Assembly: GCF_002979475.1 (NCBI RefSeq)
Contig: NZ_PCOY01000010.1
Coordinates: forward strand, 1 to 64,000
Direction: 5' to 3'
From: Microbacterium sp. MYb62
Lineage (GTDB): Bacteria; Actinomycetota; Actinomycetes; Actinomycetales; Microbacteriaceae
DNA: 64,000 bases
Positions 40,676 through 49,071 of this stretch are shown here, in pieces. The position numbers and the translations under genes are program-made. Position 1 is the first letter of the stretch. Every line of letters begins with the position of its first letter. The notes beneath the pieces are model-generated. The model did no database searches. It saw only the letters and a list, made by a program, of their open reading frames with translations, and was not told the origin of the DNA.

Positions 40676-41821
40676 TCACACGGTCGATACGCCGTGCAGC
40701 CGCTCGCGCCATCGATGGACGCTCAGCACGGCATCGAGACCGCTGGCGCCGACCGGGGTTCCGTCGGCGTGCTCGTGCACCTGCACGAATTCCTCGCCGG
40801 GTTCGATGCGGGTGGTCCCGGGGGCCGTGAGTCCGACGCCGGAGACGACATGACCGTGGATCATCGCCAGGAACGCGCTGCGGGGAAGGTACGGACCGGG
40901 GTCGTGTCCCCGGTCGAGAACGTGCAGCAGATGCTGGGCCGCATGCGTGCCCTGCGCGGTGCTGTCTTCCCAGTGGTCGATGCGCCACATCCCCCGCGCG
41001 TCGTCATGCACGGTCGCGCCGCCGGCGGCCCACACCCCGTCGACGGTGGTCCGCTGACGGTCATCGACGAGGATGCCGCCGTTCCACGGTGCGGGGGAGA
41101 GGGGGACGGTTCCGAGGGCGACGATGAGCAGGTCGCCGGTGAGCGACGAGCCGTCGTCGAGGTGCGCGGTCACCGTCCGCTCATCGTGGCTGACCGCTGC
41201 GAGCGTCGCACCGAAGAGCGTGTCCACCCGGTCGCGATGGAGTTCGGCGATGCTCCGGGCGAGTCGGGCGCCGAAGACGCTCTCGCCGGGAAAGGAACTG
41301 CGGGCGATGAGGGTGACGCCGTGCCCGGCATCCGCGAGGAGGGAGGCGGTCTCCGCCGCGATGATGCCTCCGCCGTAGAGGAGCACGTTCCTCGGACCCC
41401 GCTCCAGGATCCGCCGGATGTGCAGGGCGTCGCGCAGGGAGTGCAAGGTCGTGAGGGTGCCGGTCGTGCGCGCTTCCGCGGCGCCCGCGACGGAACTGGC
41501 GAGCTGCCGGGGTGCGCTCCCGGTGGCGATGATGAGGGAGTCGTACGTCTCGGTGAGACCGGACCGCAGTCCGAGCATGCGCACATCCGCGTCGATCGAG
41601 ACGGCGGTGTCGCTGACGAACCGCACCGACGGCAGGGGGAGCCGTGTGACACCCGGTGCGCTGGACCCGACGGCCACGCCTTTGATCAGCATGCGGGAGT
41701 ACGGCTCTTCGCTGCCTCGTCCCACGAGCGTCACGTCGAGGTCGTGGTGCTCCGCGAGTGCGCGGGCTGCCGCGGTCCCGGCGGCGCCGGCGCCGAGGAT
41801 GAGTGTGCGGTGGGTGGTCAT
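40676..41821 (-). CDS. FAD-dependent pyridine-nucleotide reductase (ferredoxin/rubredoxin reductase-like)
   Basis: A 381-residue two-Rossmann flavoprotein: FAD motif TLILGAGAAGTAAARALAEH (~5-24), NAD motif NVLLYGGGIIAAETASLLAD, the ATG motif LIIATGSAPRQL, and GVWAAGGATV near the second FAD contact. The C-terminal domain has DHWEDSTAQGTHAA as in ferredoxin/rubredoxin reductases. It has no redox-active CxxxxC and no CoA-disulfide-type Cys near residue 43 (PYSRMLIKG). Strong ribosome-binding site (GGAGG). It is the third gene in the same direction as the MFS and Usp genes, with a hairpin (41844-41873) separating it from Usp. Confidence 0.88.
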   Translation of the reverse strand: MTTHRTLILGAGAAGTAAARALAEHHDLDVTLVGRGSEEPYSRMLIKGVAVGSSAPGVTRLPLPSVRFVSDTAVSIDADVRMLGLRSGLTETYDSLIIATGSAPRQLASSVAGAAEARTTGTLTTLHSLRDALHIRRILERGPRNVLLYGGGIIAAETASLLADAGHGVTLIARSSFPGESVFGARLARSIAELHRDRVDTLFGATLAAVSHDERTVTAHLDDGSSLTGDLLIVALGTVPLSPAPWNGGILVDDRQRTTVDGVWAAGGATVHDDARGMWRIDHWEDSTAQGTHAAQHLLHVLDRGHDPGPYLPRSAFLAMIHGHVVSGVGLTAPGTTRIEPGEEFVQVHEHADGTPVGASGLDAVLSVHRWRERLHGVSTV

Positions 41822-41843
41822 CGGATCCTCCTTCGTATGGGGC

Positions 41844-41873
41844 GGGGCTCGGGTTCGCGGGAACCCGAGCCCC
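41844..41873 (-). terminator. Perfect 12-bp hairpin between Usp and FAD-reductase genes
   Basis: GGGGCTCGGGTT (41844-41855) pairs perfectly with AACCCGAGCCCC (41862-41873). It lies 24 bases after the Usp stop and upstream of the reductase ribosome-binding site. It has no T-tract, so it may terminate partially or act as a stability stem. Confidence 0.55.
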
Positions 41874-41897
41874 AGAGTGCTCGTGCGCAGCGAGAGG

Positions 41898-42428
41898 TCA
41901 GCCGGCCGCGGCCGGCGTCGTGTCCTCTCGGGATTCCGACTCCGCCGAGGCCCGGACCCGGCGGCGGGCCAGGGCGATCTCGTCGGACGGGATGACGAGC
42001 GTCGGACGCGTCGCATGGTGCAGCACCTCTGCGGAGGTGCTCCCCAGCAGAGTGGCCGCCAGGCCACGGCGACCGCGCGAGCCGAGCACGATCAGATCGC
42101 TCTCGAGCTCCTCCGCCGCCTCCACGATGACCTCGGAGGCCGTGGCCATCGTGGAGGAGACGCGCGGGTCGGCGTCCAGGCCGAGGCTCCGTGCCAGTTC
42201 AGCGCCCTGCACGGCGATGAGCTCGGACGCGTCGAGGGTCGCCGCGTCGAGTTCGCCGAGCTTCTCGAGCGCAGGGTGGCCTTCGAGGTGCGCGGCGAAG
42301 CCTTCCATGTACTGGCGTGCATAGAGGAGTGTCGCCTCCGCTCCCGGGAAGAGCTCGGCGGCCGTGGCGACCGCGGCCCTGGCGTTGGGTGAACCGTCGT
42401 AGGCGATGAGCAGTTTCAGACGAGACAT
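41898..42428 (-). CDS. Universal stress protein (UspA family)
   Basis: A 176-residue Usp domain protein: LKLLIAYDGSPNARAAVATA at the start and the nucleotide-binding loop VLGSRGRRGLAATLLGSTSA (G2xG9xGST type), then RPTLVIPSDE. The ATP-binding signature is intact. The C-terminal 25 residues are polar. It follows the MFS gene by 43 bp and precedes the FAD reductase, so all three may form a stress-linked unit controlled by the operator at 43933. Confidence 0.92.
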   Translation of the reverse strand: MSRLKLLIAYDGSPNARAAVATAAELFPGAEATLLYARQYMEGFAAHLEGHPALEKLGELDAATLDASELIAVQGAELARSLGLDADPRVSSTMATASEVIVEAAEELESDLIVLGSRGRRGLAATLLGSTSAEVLHHATRPTLVIPSDEIALARRRVRASAESESREDTTPAAAG

Positions 42429-42471
42429 GCGATGTTCCTTTCAGAGGATTCGTGCGGGGTGCGTCTGGCGG

Positions 42472-43887
42472 TCAGGCTGCCGACGAGAGCGTCGACACTC
42501 GGGGCTTGACCATCCAGATGGACGTGACGACCGCCCCCACGAGGGCGAGGATCGCCGCGCCGACGAAGGCGGCGGAGTAGCCCTGTGTGAGCTCGGCGCC
42601 CGAGGGCTCGACGCCCGAGATGCCGTAGACGATCGCGGTGAGGACCGCGAGCCCGAGTGCCGAACCGATCTGGTAGCTCGTGCTCACGAGTCCCGAAGCC
42701 ACGCCCGTCTCCGCAGCCGGCGCCGCGTTGATCGCGGTGCCCAGCGAGGGGACGAACGCGAGGGACATCCCGAGTGCCGCCAGCAGGGAGGCCGGAAGGA
42801 CATCCACCGCGTAGACGCCGTCGGGGCGGACGAACGACAGCCAGAACAGGCCGCCGGCGAGCAGGAGCAGGCCGCTGACGATCATCGACTTCGCGCCGAA
42901 GCGCTCCTGAAGTCGGGGAGCGAGGGCGATCATCACGATCACGACGAGTCCCGTCATGGGAAGGAGGGCTGCGCCGGCGGCGAAGGCGCTCGCTCCGAGC
43001 ACCTGCTGCAGGTACAGGTTGAGGAAGAACCACATCGACACCCATGCCGCACCGAGGAGCAGCTGCGCGCTGTTCGCGGCGGCGAGGAGGGGCGCGCGCA
43101 GCAGGCCCAGTCGCAGGAGCGGGTCCCGACTGTGCGCCTGGATGACGAAGAAGATCACCAGCAGCGCGATGCCGGCGGCGAGCAGGACGAGTGTCGACCA
43201 GGTGAGCCAGCCGACTTCCGGCGCGTTGACCACCGCGTACACCACGGCGGCGAGTCCCACCGTGACCGTGAGCGCACCCCAGATGTCGATCGAGCCGGCC
43301 GCCTTCCTCATGGTGCGGGGAAGGGCGGAGGCGGTGAAGGCGAGGACGATCACGGCGATCGGGACGGTGATGTAGAACACCCACGGCCAGCTCACGTACT
43401 CGGTCAGCACTCCGCCGAGGAAGACGCCCGCCGTGCCGCCGATCGGTGCGGCGGCGCCGTAGACGGCGAAGGCCTTCGGAAGGTCGGACGTGCCGCCGAA
43501 CAGCATCATGAGCAGGGTGAGCGCTGCGGGGGCGATCATCGCGGATCCGGCGCCCTGGATCGCGCGACCGGTGATCTCCATTCCGATGTTCGTCGCGGCT
43601 CCGGCGAGCACGGATCCGACGATCAGGACCAGCCAGCCCAGGACGAAGATCTTGCGCGCGCCGAAGATGTCGGAGAGTCGGCCGCCGAGGAGGAGCAGGC
43701 CGCCGAAGGCGACCACGTAGGCATTGAAGACCCAGGAAAGCGACTCGGGCGTGAATCCGAGTTCGCGCTGGATGTCGGGGAGGGCGACACCGATGATCGA
43801 GGTGTCCATGATGACGACGAACTGCGCGGTGGCGATCAGCGCCAAGCCGAGCCAGCGCTTCGCTCGTGGTGTGGGACGGGTGGACAT
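42472..43887 (-). CDS. MFS exporter, DHA2 family (14 TM)
   Basis: A 471-residue fourteen-helix drug:H+ antiporter-type transporter. The N-terminal signature is TAQFVVIMDTSIIGVALPDIQ (here D-T-S), motif A GGRLSDIFGARK and motif C-like AIQGAGSAMIAPAALTLLM. Helices 7-8 are the central pair of DHA2. It is the first gene of the minus-strand group with the Usp and FAD-reductase genes. Its promoter carries a CsoR/CstR-type palindrome at 43933-43951, which suggests control by a copper- or sulfur-responsive repressor encoded elsewhere. Substrate unknown. Confidence 0.92.
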   Translation of the reverse strand: MSTRPTPRAKRWLGLALIATAQFVVIMDTSIIGVALPDIQRELGFTPESLSWVFNAYVVAFGGLLLLGGRLSDIFGARKIFVLGWLVLIVGSVLAGAATNIGMEITGRAIQGAGSAMIAPAALTLLMMLFGGTSDLPKAFAVYGAAAPIGGTAGVFLGGVLTEYVSWPWVFYITVPIAVIVLAFTASALPRTMRKAAGSIDIWGALTVTVGLAAVVYAVVNAPEVGWLTWSTLVLLAAGIALLVIFFVIQAHSRDPLLRLGLLRAPLLAAANSAQLLLGAAWVSMWFFLNLYLQQVLGASAFAAGAALLPMTGLVVIVMIALAPRLQERFGAKSMIVSGLLLLAGGLFWLSFVRPDGVYAVDVLPASLLAALGMSLAFVPSLGTAINAAPAAETGVASGLVSTSYQIGSALGLAVLTAIVYGISGVEPSGAELTQGYSAAFVGAAILALVGAVVTSIWMVKPRVSTLSSAA

Positions 43888-43932
43888 GTGATTCTCCTGA
43901 AGGTCAGCCGGGGTGTCCGGACGGGTCCACTA

Positions 43933-43951
43933 TATACCCCTAGGGGGTATA
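43933..43951. promoter_or_regulatory. CsoR/CstR-type operator candidate
   Basis: TATACCCCTAGGGGGTATA has the ATACCC...GGGTAT form with a central TA that is typical of CsoR/CstR/FrmR-family sites. It lies 46 bases upstream of the MFS start. No csoR-like gene is in this window. Confidence 0.6.
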
Positions 43952-43980
43952 GGTACCGAACCGTGACGACACGACGAAAA

Positions 43981-44015
43981 GCGCCCGGTGACCGCGGGGA
44001 GCGGTCGCCGGGCGC
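43981..44015 (-). terminator. Intrinsic terminator of the NIPSNAP gene
   Basis: A 15-bp stem with one mismatch (43981-43995 with 44001-44015) around a 5-base loop. On the minus strand it is followed by TTTTC. It ends the NIPSNAP transcript before the MFS operator. Confidence 0.75.
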
Positions 44016-44089
44016 AGAGGGTTCGGCTGCGTCGGACGTCGGTAGGCGGCGGGGTCCTGGCGACCGGACCCGCCGTGGGGCGGCGCCGC

Positions 44090-44395
44090 CTATTCGAAGA
44101 GTGGGCTGAGGAAGCGGCGCTCGTAGCGGCGGATGCACTGCGTCGTACGTGCGAACTCGAACGCGTCGACGCACTCCGGGTCGGTGCGCGAGGCCGTGCG
44201 GTAGGTCTCGTACTCGGCGAGGGAGGGGAACGTGAACAGCGCGAAGGCTTCGTCGCTGTCGCCCTCGCTCGGCAGAAAGTAGCCGTGATGGGTGCCGCCG
44301 TGCTTCGCCACCAGTCGTATCCACCGTCGCCCGTATTCGGTGAACTCCTCCAGCTTGTCCGGGTCGATCTCGTAGCGCAGGTGAATGGTGATCAT
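44090..44395 (-). CDS. NIPSNAP family protein
   Basis: A 101-residue dimeric alpha/beta-barrel protein: ITIHLRYEIDPDKLEEFTEYG at the N-terminus and GTHHGYFLPSEGDSDEAFALF in the middle, then EYETYRTASRTDPEC. NIPSNAP domains are ferredoxin-like and may bind small molecules, but have no established bacterial reaction. The start at 44395 is where the domain begins; upstream sequence in frame is not family-like. It is divergent from the FGE gene and ends at a strong terminator. Confidence 0.86.
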   Translation of the reverse strand: MITIHLRYEIDPDKLEEFTEYGRRWIRLVAKHGGTHHGYFLPSEGDSDEAFALFTFPSLAEYETYRTASRTDPECVDAFEFARTTQCIRRYERRFLSPLFE

Positions 44396-44456
44396 GCGGA
44401 TGATCTTCGCAGAACGACCCGGCTGCGGCGGAGACCCGGACACTACGCTGAGTCTC

Positions 44457-45368
44457 GTGACGAACTCGCGCGACATGGTCCACATCCCCGGCGGCACGTT
44501 CCTGATGGGTTCGGACGACTTCTATCCGGATGAGCGCCCGGCCCACCAGCGCGAGGTCGCGCCGTTCTTCATCGACCGCTATCAGGTGACCAACGAGCAG
44601 TATGCGGAGTTCGTCGACGCGACGGGGTACGTGACGGTCGCCGAGCGCGAGCTCGACCCCGCGGGGTTCCCGGGAGCGGACCCTGCGGACCTGGTGCCCG
44701 GCGCGATGGTGTTCACCCCGACGGCCGGGCCGACGAATCTGGGCGACTGGCGCAACTGGTGGCGCTGGCAGCCCGGGGCCTTCTGGCGACGGCCGTTCGG
44801 GCCCGACTCGTCGATCGACGATCGGCTGCAGCATCCGGTCGTGCACGTCGCCTTCGAGGATGCGGTCGCGTATGCCGACTGGGCGGGGATGCGGCTGCCC
44901 ACCGAAGCCGAGCACGAGTACGCCGCGCGCGGGGGAGCGGACGGTGCCCCCTTCGCCTGGGGCGACGAGGCGTACCCCGGAGGCGTCGCCCAGGCGAACT
45001 CGTGGTTGGGGCGCTTCCCGTACGACAACCAGGGCGTGGGCGGGACGGCTCCGGTCGGCTCGTACCCTCCGAACGGCTACGGCCTCTACGACATGATCGC
45101 GAACGTGTGGGAGTGGACGACCGACTTCTACACCCCGCGGCACATCCGCCTCTCCGACACTCCCGTCGACGCCGGCAAACGGACCAACCTCCTGGCCGCT
45201 GCCAGCGCGCAGGAGGGGTTCCCCGACATCCCGCGTCGCGTCCTCAAGGGCGGGTCGCACCTGTGCTCACCGGACTACTGCCTGCGCTTCCGTCCGGCCG
45301 CGCGCTCGCCGCAGGCCGAGGACACCGGCATGTCGCACATCGGGTTCCGCCTCACCCGCTCCGAGTGA
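44457..45368 (+). CDS. Formylglycine-generating enzyme (SUMF1/FGE family)
   Basis: A 303-residue FGE-sulfatase domain protein. Signatures are GTFLMGSDDFYPDERPAHQ, FFIDRYQVTNEQYAEFV, HPVVHVAFEDAVAYADWAG, RLPTEAEHEYAARGG, NVWEWTTDFY and the catalytic site RVLKGGSHLCSPDYCLRFR with the Cys pair C270/C275 spaced as in copper-dependent FGE. It oxidises a sulfatase active-site Cys to formylglycine in the cytoplasm. The sulfatase gene follows at 45455 (86-bp gap), a natural substrate. The start is a GTG with weak ribosome-binding site; an ATG at 44475 is possible. Confidence 0.93.
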   Translation: MTNSRDMVHIPGGTFLMGSDDFYPDERPAHQREVAPFFIDRYQVTNEQYAEFVDATGYVTVAERELDPAGFPGADPADLVPGAMVFTPTAGPTNLGDWRNWWRWQPGAFWRRPFGPDSSIDDRLQHPVVHVAFEDAVAYADWAGMRLPTEAEHEYAARGGADGAPFAWGDEAYPGGVAQANSWLGRFPYDNQGVGGTAPVGSYPPNGYGLYDMIANVWEWTTDFYTPRHIRLSDTPVDAGKRTNLLAAASAQEGFPDIPRRVLKGGSHLCSPDYCLRFRPAARSPQAEDTGMSHIGFRLTRSE

Positions 45369-45454
45369 GGCTCCCTGGGCTTCTGCGCAGGGAACTGTTT
45401 GGCTTCGACCGAGGGCATTCGCCCCATCTCACCGGTTGACGCAAGGAGCCACCC

Positions 45455-46954
45455 ATGGCAGACAAGCCCAACATCCTCATCATCTGGGGCGATGACATCG
45501 GCATCAGCAACCTGAGCACCTACTCCGACGGTCTCATGGGCTATCGGACGCCGAACATCGATCGGATCGCCGATGAGGGCGTGAAGTTCACCGACTACTA
45601 CGGCGAGCAGAGCTGCACCGCCGGACGCGCGGCCTTCATCACCGGGCAGAACCCGTACCGCACCGGACTGACCAAGGTGGGGATGCCGGGTGCGAAGCTG
45701 GGGCTGCAGCCCGAGGACCCCACGATCGCCGACGCGCTCAAGCACCACGGCTACGCCACCGGCCAGTTCGGGAAGAACCACCTCGGCGACCGCGACGAGC
45801 ATCTGCCCACCGCGCACGGCTTCGACGAGTTCTTCGGCAACCTCTACCACCTCAACGCGGAGGAGGAGCCGGAGCATCCTGACTATCCGACGGACGAGGA
45901 GTACCCCGGGTTCAGTGAGAAGTTCCGCCCGCGGGGCGTGCTCCACTCCTGGGCGAACGAGGACGGCACCCAGCGCATCGAAGACACCGGTCCGCTGACG
46001 AAGAAGAGGATGGAGACGGTCGACGAGGAGTTCCGCGACGCGGCCGCGGACTTCATCCGCACGCAGGCCGCCGACGACACCCCGTTCTTCGTCTGGTTCA
46101 ACTCGACGCACATGCACTTCCGCACCCACACCAAGGAGGAGAGCAAGGGGCGCGCCGGACGCTGGCAGTCGGAGTACCACGACACGATGCTCGACCACGA
46201 CGACGTGGTGGGAAGCCTGCTCGATCTGCTCGACGAGCTCGGGCTCGCCGAGAACACCATCGTCATGTATTCCACCGACAACGGCCCGCACATGAACAGC
46301 TGGCCGGATGCCGGCATGACGCCGTTCCGCAACGAGAAGAACTCCAACTGGGAGGGCGCCTACCGCGTGCCGGCGATGGTCCGCTGGCCGGGCCACATCC
46401 CGGCGGGGACGACGCTCAACGGCATCGTCAGCCACAACGACTGGTTCGTGACGCTGCTGGCGGCCGCCGGAGACGACGACGTGGCCGAGCGCCTGAAGAC
46501 GGGGACGCAACTGCACGGCACCGACTTCACAGTGCATCTCGACGGGCACAACCAGCTCGACTACATCACCGGCGCCGTCGAACACAGCCCGCGGCGGCAC
46601 TTCTTCTACGTCTCGGATGACGGCGACCTCACGGCGCTGCGCTTCGAGAACTGGAAGGTCGTGTTCCTCGAGCAGCGCGCCGTCGGCACGCTGCTGGTCT
46701 GGCAGGAGCCCTACATCGAGCTGCGATTCCCGAAGCTGTTCAACCTCCGTACCGACCCGTACGAGCGGGCCGACATCACCTCGAACACGTACTGGGACTG
46801 GGTGCTCGATCACGTCTTCCTGTTCGTGCCGGCGCAGGCGTATGTCGCTCGCATGCTGCAGAGCCTCGTGGAGTTCCCCGCGCGGCAGGAGTCGGCGTCG
46901 TTCACGATCAATCAGGTCATGGCGAAGTTGGATTCGACGACCGGCAGCTCCTGA
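45455..46954 (+). CDS. Arylsulfatase-family hydrolase (type I, CTAGR motif)
   Basis: A 499-residue sulfatase of the alkaline-phosphatase superfamily. Metal ligands D13-D14 are in LIIWGDDIGIS, the modification site is S-C54-T-A-G-R58, then GKNHLGD and the late STDNGPHMNSWPDAG. The consensus C-x-P-x-R has Ala for Pro here, a variant seen in related sulfatases. No signal peptide, so it is a cytoplasmic (or non-Sec) enzyme, unlike many secreted sulfatases. Ribosome-binding site AAGGAG. The FGE gene upstream would convert C54 to formylglycine. Substrate could be an aryl or choline-type sulfate ester; not predictable. Confidence 0.93.
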   Translation: MADKPNILIIWGDDIGISNLSTYSDGLMGYRTPNIDRIADEGVKFTDYYGEQSCTAGRAAFITGQNPYRTGLTKVGMPGAKLGLQPEDPTIADALKHHGYATGQFGKNHLGDRDEHLPTAHGFDEFFGNLYHLNAEEEPEHPDYPTDEEYPGFSEKFRPRGVLHSWANEDGTQRIEDTGPLTKKRMETVDEEFRDAAADFIRTQAADDTPFFVWFNSTHMHFRTHTKEESKGRAGRWQSEYHDTMLDHDDVVGSLLDLLDELGLAENTIVMYSTDNGPHMNSWPDAGMTPFRNEKNSNWEGAYRVPAMVRWPGHIPAGTTLNGIVSHNDWFVTLLAAAGDDDVAERLKTGTQLHGTDFTVHLDGHNQLDYITGAVEHSPRRHFFYVSDDGDLTALRFENWKVVFLEQRAVGTLLVWQEPYIELRFPKLFNLRTDPYERADITSNTYWDWVLDHVFLFVPAQAYVARMLQSLVEFPARQESASFTINQVMAKLDSTTGSS

Positions 46955-46972
46955 CTCTGCTCCACTCCGAGT

Positions 46973-46991
46973 CCGCCGCCCCGCGCGGCGG
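46973..46991 (+). terminator. GC-rich hairpin after the sulfatase gene
   Basis: CCGCCGC (46973-46979) and GCGGCGG (46985-46991) form a 7-bp stem with a 5-base loop, 19 bases past the stop. There is no T-tract. Confidence 0.4.
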
Positions 46992-47087
46992 CGGGCTCCG
47001 CGATTTAGGGTCTTGCGCGAGAGCGGACCGAGGATCATGATGTGCGGGGGCGCTGTACTCAGATCTGGAACTGAGAGCGGAGTCGAC

Positions 47088-48572
47088 ATGCGAGTAGAGC
47101 AGGAACGCAACCACGCATTCGCGGTGCGAGGACTTCTGGTGGCCGCCGTCTCTTCGGCGCTGATCCTGGTCGGTGCGCTACCGGCCGCCGCGATCTACAC
47201 GCCGGAGCCGGTGACCCCCCAAGCCGGGTTCATCACGGAGGTGACGATCACCGGGTCCCAATATGCGTCCAACGTGACCGGTGAGCTCACCACGCTGGGA
47301 CCGACTCCGGCTCCGTATCCGGCGACGGGTGCTTCGGTCGAAGCCGTCAGCCCGCAGCTGATCACGATCTCCGACCCGACGACGGGGGCGACCGGCACGG
47401 CCTACTGCATCGACTTCAGCACGGAGACGGGGGTCGGCGCGGGCTATGCCATCGGGGAATGGGACGAATCGAACGTGCCCCATCTCACCTACATCAACTA
47501 CATCCTCACGAACTACTTCCCCTTCGACACCACGAATCCGATCTCGGCGCTCACACCGGCGCAGCAGGTTGCCGCCGTGCAGACCGCCATCTGGTATTTC
47601 AGCGACGGATTCGTGCTCGCGACCGGCACCGATCCGGTCGTCCGGAATGCGACCGCGCTCGTCGTCCAGGATGCGCTCGACAGCGGGGGACTCCCCGAGC
47701 CCACGCTGCCGACGCTCGCCATCGATCCCGCCACCGCGGAGGTGCCCGTCTCCGGCGAGGTGGTCGGGCCGTTCACGGTGACCGGCAACGTCACCGGCAC
47801 CCTCGACATCGCCCTCGGCGTCGAGGTGTTCTTCGATGCGGCTGCCACCCAGCCCGTGACGGACGCCGATCCGATCCCGCCGGGCACACAGCTGTGGGCC
47901 CGATGGACTGGGCCCGACCTGCCGATCAACGGATTCCGCATCACCGGCGTGGCATCGCTGACGCAGGGCACGGTCTACCTCTACGACCCGGAATCCTCCG
48001 ACCTGGATGAAGCGCAGAAGCTCGTCCTGGCCCAGACCGCCACGCTGCCGGTCCGCGCCGGCGTCCGCGTGACCCCCTACGCCGCGGGGGCCCTCAGCGT
48101 GACGAAGACGATCACCGGGAGTGGTGCAGGACTGCAGGGCGACATCACGATCCAGATCGACTGCACGCCGGGGCTGCCGCCAGGCATCCCGAACACCGCC
48201 GTCCTTCCCGCGGGGGTCACGGTGCCCGACCCGATCGTCTTCACCGGAATCCCGGACGGGGCGTCGTGCACCGTTTCCGAGCCGGCCAACGGGGCGAACG
48301 CGGCCGTCACACTCACCACGCAGACGATCGAGCCGGCGACCGTGACCATCGACGCGGAAGCGCCTGCGCCCGTGGCGGTGACAGTGACGAACGCGTATGA
48401 ACCCGTTCCTGTCGAGCCGGTCGAACCGGTCGTCCCGGCGGAGGGCTCGGGTCTTGCGGCCTCCGGCCTCGACCCCGCGGTCGGCGCTCTCGGCTTCGCC
48501 GGGTTCGCCCTGCTGGCGACGGGCCTGCTGATCCGTCTCCGCCGGGCGAGCGCGGGTCGTATCCCCCGGTGA
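47088..48572 (+). CDS. Surface-anchored thioester-domain adhesin-like protein
   Basis: A 494-residue cell-wall protein: signal peptide (~1-36), an N-terminal thioester domain with C107 in AYCIDFSTETG and Q165 in VAAVQTAIWYFSD (the pair that forms an internal Cys-Gln thioester able to bind host or surface amines covalently), beta-rich middle domains, and a DUF5979-like Ig domain (GALSVTKTITGSG; GASCTVSEPANG). The C-terminus is a sorting signal: LAASG, a hydrophobic helix and RLRRASAGRIPR. LAASG departs from the LAxTG of class E sortases (Ser for Thr). Ribosome-binding site GGAG. A strong hairpin follows. Confidence 0.85.
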   Translation: MRVEQERNHAFAVRGLLVAAVSSALILVGALPAAAIYTPEPVTPQAGFITEVTITGSQYASNVTGELTTLGPTPAPYPATGASVEAVSPQLITISDPTTGATGTAYCIDFSTETGVGAGYAIGEWDESNVPHLTYINYILTNYFPFDTTNPISALTPAQQVAAVQTAIWYFSDGFVLATGTDPVVRNATALVVQDALDSGGLPEPTLPTLAIDPATAEVPVSGEVVGPFTVTGNVTGTLDIALGVEVFFDAAATQPVTDADPIPPGTQLWARWTGPDLPINGFRITGVASLTQGTVYLYDPESSDLDEAQKLVLAQTATLPVRAGVRVTPYAAGALSVTKTITGSGAGLQGDITIQIDCTPGLPPGIPNTAVLPAGVTVPDPIVFTGIPDGASCTVSEPANGANAAVTLTTQTIEPATVTIDAEAPAPVAVTVTNAYEPVPVEPVEPVVPAEGSGLAASGLDPAVGALGFAGFALLATGLLIRLRRASAGRIPR

Positions 48573-48581
48573 GATCTCGGA

Positions 48582-48619
48582 GGTCGGCGCTTCGGGTTCG
48601 CGGACCCGGAGCGCCGACC
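48582..48619 (+). terminator. Strong hairpin after the thioester protein gene
   Basis: Arms 48582-48597 and 48604-48619 pair over 16 positions with one wobble, loop TCGCGG. It starts 10 bases after the stop. No T-tract follows. Confidence 0.6.
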
Positions 48620-48674
48620 ACCGCGCAACCACCATCACCAGGCCGCCCTCAGCCCGCCCCGCTACCCTCGAGCC

Positions 48675-49046
48675 ATGCGCCGAATCATCGCCCTGCCCCT
48701 CGTCCTCGCTGCGGGTCTGCTCGTTGCGGGGTGCTCGCAGGTGACGCAGATGGCCGGTGATGCCCTCGGCGTCGACGTGCCGGCGACTTGCGCGACGATC
48801 GACGAGGCGTACGGGCAGTACCAGGCCCTCCTGGATCAGGGCGACCTCTCGGTGGAGCAGGCGGAGGCGGCCCGCGCCGATCTCGTCGCGTCCCTCGATG
48901 GACTCGCGGCCGATGTCGACGGGCAGCTGGGCGACCTCATCCGCTCCGGCGCCGAGCAGATCGGCGGCATGGCCGATCTGCAGTCGCCGGAGACCATCGA
49001 GGCGATCGAGCAGCTCAAGGATTCGACCGCGGCGTTCTGCGGCTGA
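48675..49046 (+). CDS. Small lipoprotein, helical, function unknown
   Basis: A 123-residue protein with a lipobox LLVAGC (Cys ~20), then a helical mature region (ATIDEAYGQYQALLDQGDLS...) and a terminal Cys (TAAFCG) that may pair with C38 (VPATCATI). It is of the type often seen as a cell-envelope stabilising lipoprotein, but no domain is recognised. It is convergent with the membrane protein gene at 49072 (25-bp gap). Confidence 0.8.
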   Translation: MRRIIALPLVLAAGLLVAGCSQVTQMAGDALGVDVPATCATIDEAYGQYQALLDQGDLSVEQAEAARADLVASLDGLAADVDGQLGDLIRSGAEQIGGMADLQSPETIEAIEQLKDSTAAFCG

Positions 49047-49071
49047 GCGGCGGCCCGGCTGATATCGCATC

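Noticed and set aside
45275..47110. A 611-residue minus-strand frame over the sulfatase gene
   Set aside because: Valine/Arg-rich composition and the antisense phase are typical of third-position GC shadows; the sulfatase has all family motifs.
47178..49070. A 630-residue minus-strand frame opposite the thioester protein and lipoprotein genes
   Set aside because: Low-complexity Arg/Asp/Gly shadow; both plus-strand genes have signal peptides and ribosome-binding sites.
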